Assembly (NCBI RefSeq): GCF_030268085.1
Contig: NZ_BSDE01000006.1
Location: 124,491-188,490, forward strand
Reading direction: 5' to 3'
DNA: 64,000 bases
From: Geothrix limicola
GTDB lineage: Bacteria; Acidobacteriota; Holophagae; Holophagales; Holophagaceae
The notes beneath the pieces are model-generated. The model was not told the DNA's origin and made no database searches. It was given only the letters and a program-made list of their open reading frames with translations. Both the position numbers and the translations under genes were made by a program. Positions 23,981 through 30,766 of this stretch are shown here, in pieces. The first letter of the stretch is position 1, and every line of letters starts with the position of its first letter.

Positions 23981-26900
23981 CTAGGGCATCGTGATGATGC
24001 CCGAGGTCGTTTCGGCATAACCGTAGGACCCGGCTTCGATGACGCCGAAGGGGGCCGAGGTCGGATCCCAGCTCGGCGATGCAATGGCGCGGACGCAGAC
24101 CGTGTAGGTATGCCCGGAGGCCAGCAGCCCCGGAGGCACCTGAATGGAGGTGCCCGAAGTGTAGAGGTAGGCCACGAAGCTTTCGGCCGTGGCCCCTCCG
24201 GAGGCGGTCAACTCATACAGGGTGATGCGGTAGCCCTTGGCGCCCGTGGACGGCGCGATCCAGGAGAGGGTGTGCGTGGCCAGGGACGGGGCCGGGGCCG
24301 TGATATCTCCCGCGCAGCCTGCCCCATTGATCTGGAGGCTGGTGACGGGCACCACCAGGGGCGTGATGGGCACCAGATTGGTCGGCAGCGTGGCGTTGTA
24401 GGCCGTCACCCAGTAGCGATGGGTCACGGGGGTGTTCGCACCCAGGGCGAAGTCGCGAAGGAAGGAGACTTCAACGCCCGTCATCGGCGTCAAGCGGCCG
24501 GCCGGCAGAGCCACATACGAGATGGGGCCCACGTTCACGTCCGTCGATCCGGTGCCGCCACTGAAGCGGACCAAGTCGACGGTCAGCCCGAAGCTCAGGC
24601 CCGTGCGGGCCAGATCCCAGGCGCCCGCCAGCACGCACTCGCTGTCTTCGATCGTTGCGCTGGGTGACACGGCGCTCAGGCAGGCCGTGAAATCCGACAG
24701 CTTCAGATTCAGCTGGAAGAGCGTTGCGTCGACCGTTCCGTCGAAATGCCCGCTCACGTGGGAAGCCACGCCGTCGGCCATGGTCAGGGTCCCGATGCCA
24801 TAGACCTCCTTCGTCACATAGACGGTCTGGCCGCCCACGGTCTGCCGCGCCGCGTGCGTGATCAGGGGATGGTCCCCCTTGGTCGTATCCACGAGGCCAC
24901 CATGGAACGAAGCGTCTGCCCAGTTGACCGTCATGGCGGTCAGCCCGGTATCCGAAGGACTCGGAACGTTCGTCGTGCCGGGAACCAGAGAGATGTTCTG
25001 GGAACCGCGGGTGTTCCAATCGTATTCCTGGATGATGTCGAGGGCCCCCCAGGGCGACATCAGATCGAGGGTGAAATCGACGGAGGTCGGACTCGTCGTC
25101 GCCCGGACCAGATCCTTGCGCCCTTGGGTGTAGCTGGCGAGGTCCACCTGGCTCTTGTCGGTCCAGGCGAAGTTGTCGCTGCCCAGGGTCAGCCAGTAGC
25201 TGCCCCCGGGAACCGAGGCCACGCTGTAGGACCCGTCCCCGGCGAAGGCGCCTGTCAGGGTGGTGAAGGCGCCACCGCCCGAGGGCACCAGGGCGCCGAT
25301 CACATGGGGGTCCTGCACCGGATCCAGGCTCACCTGCCCCGTGCCGTTCCAATCCATGGGCGTGTAGTTCAGGAAGCGCGTGCCCCGGATGGTGCCCGTG
25401 GGCGTCACGGTCCAGGTCTGCGGGGCCGAGGTGGCTCCCCAGACATCCTTGGCCTCGACGGTGAAGGAGGCGGCCACCCGCTCCTCGCTCGCGGAAGGCG
25501 TCCAGCTGAGGGCGTTCCCAGTCAGCGTGGCTCCGGCGGGGCCGTTCGTCAGCTGGTAGGTGATGGCATCGCTTTCGGGATCCGTGGCCGTCACCGTGTA
25601 GGTGTAGGCCACGCCGCCCGCGGCGCTGGTGCCTGGTGTGCTCGTGATCGTCGGGGCCTGGTTGCCTGCGGGGGCAACGAGGACGGACCAGCTTTGATCC
25701 ACGGTCTGGCCATGGCCGTCATCGGCCCGCAGCGTGAAGGCCACCGATCCGGACGCCGAGGGCGTGCCCGTCACCGCGCTTCCGGTGAGGCTGGCCCAGG
25801 AGGGCTTGGTCACCAGGCTGTAGGTGACCGTATCGCCGTCCGCATCCGTCGTGGTGGCTGTGTAGGTGTAGGTCGATCCGGTCGTGCCCCCGGTGGGCGC
25901 TGTAGAGGTGAACGTCGGCGCCGCGTTGGCCGTCGGCGTCACGCTCCAGGTCTGGTGCTGGGTGCCGCCCAATCCGTCGCTGGCGAGCACGTCGAAGGCC
26001 TGGGCCGCGCCCACCTGGGCCGTGCTGGGCGTCCAGGAGATCGTCTTGCTCGTCGCGTCGAAGGTCGCGCCCGCGGGCAGGGTCGGTGCCGTCAGGGTCA
26101 CGGGATCCGCATCCGCGTCCGTGGCTGTGATCACGTAGCTGTAGGGGTGGTTTTCCTTCCCCGAAGCGGGCGCCGTGGAACTGAAGACCGGCGCCGCGTT
26201 GGCGGTGGGCGTCACGCTCCAGGTCTGGTGCTGGGTACCGCCCAATCCATCGCTGGCGACCACGTCGAAGGCCTGGGCCGCGCCCACCTGAGCCGTGCTG
26301 GGCGTCCAGGAGATCGTCTTGCTCGTCGCGTTGAAGGTCGCGCCCGCGGGCAGGGTCGGTGCCGTCAGGGTCACGGGATCCGCATCCGCATCCGTGGCTG
26401 TGATCACGTAGCTATAGGGGTGGTTCTCCTTGCCCGCAGTGGGCGCCGTGGAGCTGAAGGTCGGCGCCGCGTTGGCGCTGGGCGTCACGCTCCAAGTCTG
26501 GTGCTGAGTGCCGCCCAATCCGTCGCTGGCGACGACGTCGAAGGCCTGGGCCACGCCCACCTGGGCCGTGCTGGGCGTCCAGGAGATCGTCTTGCTCGTC
26601 GCGTTGAAGGTCGCGCCCGCGGGCAGGGTCGGTGCCGTCAGGGTGACCGGGTCCGAGTCCGCGTCCGTCGCCGAGATCACGTAGCTGTAGGGGTGGTTTT
26701 CCTTCCCCGAAGCGGGCGCCGTGGAACTGAAGACCGGCGCCGCGTTGGCGGTGGGCGTCACGCTCCAGGTCTGGTGCTGGGTGCCGCCGAACCCGTCGCT
26801 GGCAAGCACGTCGAAGGCCTGGGCCGCGCCCACCTGGGCCGTGCTGGGCGTCCAGGAGATCGTCTTGCTGGTCGCGTTGAAGGTCGCGCCCGCGGGCAGG

Positions 26901-27970
26901 GTCGGTGCCGTCAGGGTCACGGGATCCGCATCCGCATCCGTGGCTGTAATCACGTAGCTGTAGGGGTGGTTTTCCTTCCCCGAAGCGGGAGCCGTGGAAC
27001 TGAAGGCCGGCGCCGCGTTGGCGGTGGGCGTCACGCTCCAGGTCTGGTGCGTGGTGCCACCCCGTCCGTCGTCGGCCACCAGATCGAAGGCCTGCGCCGT
27101 GCCAGCCTGGGCCGAACTCGGCGTCCAGGCGATCGTCTTGGCTGCCGCGTCAAAGGTGGCGCCCACAGGGTGGGTGGGCAGCGTGAGGGCGATGGTGTCG
27201 CCATCGGCATCCGTCACGGCGATGGCATAGGCATAGGCGTGCCCTTCCTTGGCGGAACTGGGGGCGGCACTGGCGAACACGGGCGCCGCGTTGGCCGTGG
27301 GCGTCACGCTCCAAGTCTGATGGGTGGTGCCGCCCTTGCCGTCGCTGGCGACCACATCGAAGGCCTGGGCCGATCCGGCCTGAGCTGTCGTGGGAATCCA
27401 CGAGATGGTGCCAGTGGCCGTATCCAACGCCGCGCCTGCGGGCTGGGCCACCAGGGAGAGGGTGACGGCATCCGCGTCGGCATCCGTCACCGTGATGGTG
27501 TAGGTATAGGTGTAGCCTTCCTTGGCGGAAGCGGGCGCGGTGCTGCTGAAGGCAGGTGCCGCATTGGCCGTGGGCGTCACGGTCCAGGCCTGGTGCGTGG
27601 CACCCCCCTTCCCGTCGCTGGCCAGCACATCGAAGGACTGGGCCACACCCACCTGAGCCGCGCTGGGGGTCCAGGCGAGCGTCTTGGTCCCCGCATTCAG
27701 GGCCGCACCCGCGGGCTGACTCGCCAAGCTAAGGCTGACGGTATCGCCATCGGCATCCGTTGCATTGATCACATAGGTGTAAGCGTGGCCTTCCTTCGCG
27801 TCCATCGGAGCCGTGCTGGAAAAGGCCGGCGCATGGTTGGGCGGGGGCGTGTTACTCGAACCACCACCTCCACCTCCACCGCAGGCAGGTACCAGCACCA
27901 GCGAGACAAACATGGCTGAAACCCATAGAGCTTGGATATTCGCCCGGGATGAAAGTGGCTTGTTCCGCAT
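23981..27970 (-). CDS. Large lipoprotein with tandem Ig/cadherin-like repeats
   Basis: A 1329-residue protein with a lipoprotein signal ending at Cys30 (LVPAC), followed by a poly-Gly tether. About nine Ig-like or dystroglycan-cadherin-like domains follow, each opening with NAAPxFSSTAP and holding TDADxDxVTL (a Ca-binding-like Asp cluster) and SWTPSTAQVG. The first seven boundaries are exactly 91 residues apart. After the repeats come a segment of CnaB/regulatory-like character (near TIRGTRFLNYTP) and a C-terminal region of about 350 residues that I do not recognise. The architecture implies a long surface stalk for adhesion or polymer binding. It is a single gene, facing an AT-rich island upstream. 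Confidence 0.8.
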   Translation of the reverse strand: MRNKPLSSRANIQALWVSAMFVSLVLVPACGGGGGGGSSNTPPPNHAPAFSSTAPMDAKEGHAYTYVINATDADGDTVSLSLASQPAGAALNAGTKTLAWTPSAAQVGVAQSFDVLASDGKGGATHQAWTVTPTANAAPAFSSTAPASAKEGYTYTYTITVTDADADAVTLSLVAQPAGAALDTATGTISWIPTTAQAGSAQAFDVVASDGKGGTTHQTWSVTPTANAAPVFASAAPSSAKEGHAYAYAIAVTDADGDTIALTLPTHPVGATFDAAAKTIAWTPSSAQAGTAQAFDLVADDGRGGTTHQTWSVTPTANAAPAFSSTAPASGKENHPYSYVITATDADADPVTLTAPTLPAGATFNATSKTISWTPSTAQVGAAQAFDVLASDGFGGTQHQTWSVTPTANAAPVFSSTAPASGKENHPYSYVISATDADSDPVTLTAPTLPAGATFNATSKTISWTPSTAQVGVAQAFDVVASDGLGGTQHQTWSVTPSANAAPTFSSTAPTAGKENHPYSYVITATDADADPVTLTAPTLPAGATFNATSKTISWTPSTAQVGAAQAFDVVASDGLGGTQHQTWSVTPTANAAPVFSSTAPASGKENHPYSYVITATDADADPVTLTAPTLPAGATFDATSKTISWTPSTAQVGAAQAFDVLASDGLGGTQHQTWSVTPTANAAPTFTSTAPTGGTTGSTYTYTATTTDADGDTVTYSLVTKPSWASLTGSAVTGTPSASGSVAFTLRADDGHGQTVDQSWSVLVAPAGNQAPTITSTPGTSAAGGVAYTYTVTATDPESDAITYQLTNGPAGATLTGNALSWTPSASEERVAASFTVEAKDVWGATSAPQTWTVTPTGTIRGTRFLNYTPMDWNGTGQVSLDPVQDPHVIGALVPSGGGAFTTLTGAFAGDGSYSVASVPGGSYWLTLGSDNFAWTDKSQVDLASYTQGRKDLVRATTSPTSVDFTLDLMSPWGALDIIQEYDWNTRGSQNISLVPGTTNVPSPSDTGLTAMTVNWADASFHGGLVDTTKGDHPLITHAARQTVGGQTVYVTKEVYGIGTLTMADGVASHVSGHFDGTVDATLFQLNLKLSDFTACLSAVSPSATIEDSECVLAGAWDLARTGLSFGLTVDLVRFSGGTGSTDVNVGPISYVALPAGRLTPMTGVEVSFLRDFALGANTPVTHRYWVTAYNATLPTNLVPITPLVVPVTSLQINGAGCAGDITAPAPSLATHTLSWIAPSTGAKGYRITLYELTASGGATAESFVAYLYTSGTSIQVPPGLLASGHTYTVCVRAIASPSWDPTSAPFGVIEAGSYGYAETTSGIITMP
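25921..27831 (-). repeat. Seven tandem 273-bp coding repeats
   Basis: The landmark CCGCGTTGGC and its variants recur at 25921, 26194, 26467, 26740, 27013, 27286 and 27559, with the next equivalent at 27832. Every step is exactly 273 bases, so seven units lie in frame with no insertion or deletion. Units in the 25921-27012 half are nearly identical at DNA level, while those toward 27831 (the protein N-terminus) have drifted. Confidence 0.9.
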
Positions 27971-28120
27971 ATTTCACCTATTCACATGTACGTTTCATCA
28001 ACGTCGGAAGTTCTGGGGTTCCTTCTGGGACCAAGGACAATCACTGCGTCGTCCTCCTCCTATAACCACGGATGAAACCGGTAGCCGCAGGGTTTGATAT
28101 GGCTTTGGTCTTCCATATCA

Positions 28121-28158
28121 AAAAAACAACGCCCCCAGTTCCTCCGGGCGCCCGATCC
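28121..28158 (-). terminator. Intrinsic terminator-like hairpin on the minus strand
   Basis: Read on the minus strand, CGCCC, a loop of about ten bases (GGAGGAACTG) and GGGCG are followed by TTGTTTTTTT. It lies just after the stop of the minus-strand small ORF at 28162. No established gene lies between it and the divergent peptidase, so it implies some minus-strand transcription in the island. Confidence 0.5.
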
Positions 28159-28161
28159 CCT

Positions 28162-28446
28162 CTACCCGTAATCGGAATGGGTATTTTCATGGCAGGTGGC
28201 CGCCAGAGAATTCTCTAACCAAGGGCCGTCCAGTGCTGCCCCTGGATCTCGGGCCAACCTGGCCCGTTTCGAAGCATCAAGTTCTCGCGTGGTTTTTTTG
28301 TGCGGGAAAAGACGCTTTTCAAGCGATACAGAACTTCGCCACACTTGGTTCTTTGCGAAGAGAGATGCACTCCCAAAAACGTCGCTCATGCTGTTCCGCC
28401 CCCGACGGTTTGAGAAGTCACAAACAGAGTTGGAAAATTCACTCAT
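28162..28446 (-). CDS. Possible small protein of unknown function (94 residues)
   Basis: The open frame encodes a basic 94-residue peptide (from MSEFSNSVCDFSNRRG to ENTHSDYG) with no motif I recognise. Support is contextual only: GGGAG lies eight bases before the ATG, and the stop is followed within a few bases by a hairpin with a T-rich tail. Against it, composition is unlike host genes, and a similarly long open frame exists on the opposite strand at 28196-28516. It could also be non-coding RNA or chance. Confidence 0.25.
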   Translation of the reverse strand: MSEFSNSVCDFSNRRGRNSMSDVFGSASLFAKNQVWRSSVSLEKRLFPHKKTTRELDASKRARLARDPGAALDGPWLENSLAATCHENTHSDYG

Positions 28447-29089
28447 TCTAGCGCTCCCCTGGGTCGCGCGGGTGCAGATCAGATTTTTTGAATATCATCC
28501 CGTGAAAGGTCATTGAGACTCTTTCTTTATTTAAATGTAGTGGACAACACAGCGCTGGACGACAAGAACTCTCGCTGAACCAGTTCGAGATCAAGACAAA
28601 CCTAAGTCCTTGGTTGTTAACATGACGGATGCGATCCATGTCACCAACCAAACCTGGAAGATGCGTTCTATTTTAAGGTCCTAGCAGGTTTCGAGCCATG
28701 ATCTTAGCATCTAGTTCTAAACTAGATATATTAACAAACCCAATCCATTCAAGATACAAAGCCATCAAGATGATGTATGTCTTCATCAATTTGATGACGT
28801 TCAAGGGGTGAGATAGCACCGCCCCTTCCACCCCAGCCCAATGCGTAAGAGGGCTTCGTCTGAGCGCCGCCATTTCGAGACGAGGGAATTCCATATCTTG
28901 CTCACATCGATATGGATGATTCGAGGGAAGTCCTCATGTTTCCTACGATCCACCCGGAGGATTCTGCGCGAAATCGGTTGAAATCGCGCCCCGGGATTGA
29001 TCGGTCCGTTTGTGTCCTGTCGATCAGGTATGGATATTTCATAATGATAGTTAAGCAGCTAACACATCAATTATTTAACGCAGTCTTGT

Positions 29090-29133
29090 TATCACAATTT
29101 AGTTGTGATATTTTGACACTTTAATGGTCAAAA
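29090..29133. other. Two adjacent AT-rich hairpins upstream of the peptidase
   Basis: TATCACAA, TTTAG and TTGTGATA form a perfect eight-base-pair hairpin (29090-29110). It is followed directly by TTTTGAC, a nine-base loop and GTCAAAA (29111-29133). The palindromic TATCACAA...TTGTGATA could be an operator, or the pair could be transcript structure; no T tract follows. Confidence 0.35.
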
Positions 29134-29326
29134 AATGAACATACAATAATCATTCCATCGAGTTCTATTGAATTTCACATAATGCAACCTCCTGCATCAT
29201 GCTTGTCTGTACCCATCTCAAGCGTGAATGCAGCCTCTCCTCTTGGCGAACCCTGGAGATCTATTGATCCTTTAATAGACAACATTTCCGTACGTGGGAT
29301 GATGATTGACCCTTTCCGGAGCGTCT

Positions 29327-30703
29327 ATGAATCCTTCCCTTCTCACCCGCGAGGCCTTGGGACAGTTCGCCAAAGAAAGCCGCGCAGCTTTCGAGGCCGA
29401 GCTGAAGACCCTGGTGGAGATCCCCTCCGTCAGCGCCGATCCGGCCCGTCAGGGTGATGTGCGGCGCTGCGCCGAGGCGGCCCGCAGCCTCTTCGAGCGC
29501 CATGGCGGCAAGGCCGAAATTCTGGAAACCAGCGGCAATCCCCTCATCCACGGCTGGTTCGGCGAAGATCCCAGCCAGTCCACCATCACGGTCTACAACC
29601 ACATGGACGTGCAGCCCGCCAACGAGCCCGAATGGAAGGCCGATCCCTTCACCTTCGTCGTGGACGGCGACACCTACCGCGGCCGTGGGAGCACGGACGA
29701 CAAGGGCCCGGCCGTGACGGCCTTCTTCGGCGCCCTGGCGGCCCGCAAGGCCGGCGTGCCCCTCAACATCCACTTCCTCTGGGAACTGGAAGAGGAGATC
29801 GGCAGCCCCAGCTTCGAGGGCGGCTTGAATCGACACAAAGACCGCCTGAAGACCGATGCCATCGTCGTCAGCGACACGGTCTGGATCACCCGCGGCAAGC
29901 CCAGCACTCCCGCCGGACTGCGCGGCCTCAAGGGCTTCCGTCTCACGCTGGAAACGGCCGATCATGACCTGCACAGCGGCGTGGTGGGTGGCGCGGCACG
30001 CAATCCGCTCTCCGAACTCATCAAGGTGGTTGCCGAAATGATGGACGGCGAAACCGGCAAGGTGAAGATCCCGGGCTTCTACGACGACGTGGTGAAGCCC
30101 TCCAAGCAGGAGCTCGAAGAGTGGGCCAACGCGGGCTTCAGCGTGGAGACCTTCAAGAAGGACCACATGATCACCGGCATGCGCACCGAGGATCCCATCA
30201 AGGTCATGAAGCGCGTGTGGGGCCGGCCCACCATGGAAGTCCACGGTATGGTGGGCGGCTACACGGGCCCCGGCATCAAGAGCGCCGTGCCCCCCCGCGC
30301 CGAAGTGAAGCTGAGCTGCCGCCTCGTGCCCGACATGGATGAGCACAAGACCATCGCGCTTATCCGCGCCTTCGTGAACGAACGCTTCCCCGACGTGCAG
30401 TTCCACGAGGAGCACGGCCTGGCCCCCTTCAAGGGCCACGTCACGGGCCCCTACGCCGAGGCCATCAAGGACGCCTACAAGTTCGCCTTCGACGCGCCCT
30501 GCAGCTTCACCCGCGAGGGTGGCAGCATCGGTGCCGTGAAGACCATGGAGGACATCCTCGGCTGCGAAGTCTTCTTCCTCGGCCTCAGCCTGCCCAGCCA
30601 CGGCTACCACGCCCCCAACGAGAACTACGACTGGGAGCAGGCCTCCGGCGGCATCGCCGCCTTCGCCCACTACTTCCAAACCGTGAGCGGAATCAAGAAC
30701 TGA
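29327..30703 (+). CDS. M20-family dipeptidase
   Basis: A 458-residue metallopeptidase of the M20 dipeptidase/carnosinase-like branch. Zinc-site motifs are visible: YNHMDVQP near residue 91 (His and Asp), GRGSTDDKGP near 121 (bridging Asp), and ELEEEIGSPSF near 157 (catalytic Glu pair). A His late in the protein lies in LPSHGYHAPNE. The lid domain lies between. The ATG at 29327 follows GGAG at six bases and is preferred over upstream in-frame codons. No signal peptide is seen, so it is cytoplasmic and probably recycles peptides. It stands alone after the AT-rich island and ends at a strong hairpin. Confidence 0.87.
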   Translation: MNPSLLTREALGQFAKESRAAFEAELKTLVEIPSVSADPARQGDVRRCAEAARSLFERHGGKAEILETSGNPLIHGWFGEDPSQSTITVYNHMDVQPANEPEWKADPFTFVVDGDTYRGRGSTDDKGPAVTAFFGALAARKAGVPLNIHFLWELEEEIGSPSFEGGLNRHKDRLKTDAIVVSDTVWITRGKPSTPAGLRGLKGFRLTLETADHDLHSGVVGGAARNPLSELIKVVAEMMDGETGKVKIPGFYDDVVKPSKQELEEWANAGFSVETFKKDHMITGMRTEDPIKVMKRVWGRPTMEVHGMVGGYTGPGIKSAVPPRAEVKLSCRLVPDMDEHKTIALIRAFVNERFPDVQFHEEHGLAPFKGHVTGPYAEAIKDAYKFAFDAPCSFTREGGSIGAVKTMEDILGCEVFFLGLSLPSHGYHAPNENYDWEQASGGIAAFAHYFQTVSGIKN

Positions 30704-30716
30704 GGCTGGTTCACTG

Positions 30717-30751
30717 CGCAGAAACGCCGGCCTTTGGCCGGTGTTTCTGCG
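30717..30751. terminator. Strong bidirectional hairpin between convergent genes
   Basis: CGCAGAAACGCCGGCC, a TTT loop and GGCCGGTGTTTCTGCG form a 16-position stem with a single mismatch. It sits between the peptidase stop and the convergent tail-fibre-like gene, and can serve both directions. Confidence 0.65.
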
Positions 30752-30766
30752 TACGGGATTGATCGG

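Larger units (their letters stand above)
27971..29326. other. AT-rich island with almost no coding capacity
   Basis: About 1.36 kb between the lipoprotein and peptidase starts, clearly richer in A+T than the rest of the window, above all at 28500-29300. I see one weak small-ORF candidate with its own terminator-like hairpin (below) and two adjacent hairpins at 29090-29133. There is no transposase, tRNA or integrase signature. It may be regulatory DNA or the eroded remains of a mobile element. Confidence 0.6.

Noticed and set aside
24746-27919. A 1057-codon plus-strand frame opposite the Ig-like lipoprotein
   Set aside because: It mirrors the 273-bp repeat structure of the minus-strand gene and has no signal or domain; the lipobox and Ig motifs are on the other strand.
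27971-28160. A c-di-GMP (GEMM) riboswitch upstream of the large lipoprotein
   Set aside because: Some fragments look similar (AAAGCC, GGCTACCGG), but the order and spacing of the conserved GGGCAAACC and GGGACGCAAAGCC blocks are not met.
28196-28516. A 106-codon plus-strand frame in the AT-rich island
   Set aside because: It has no ribosome-binding site or recognisable motif, and overlaps the slightly better-supported minus-strand candidate.
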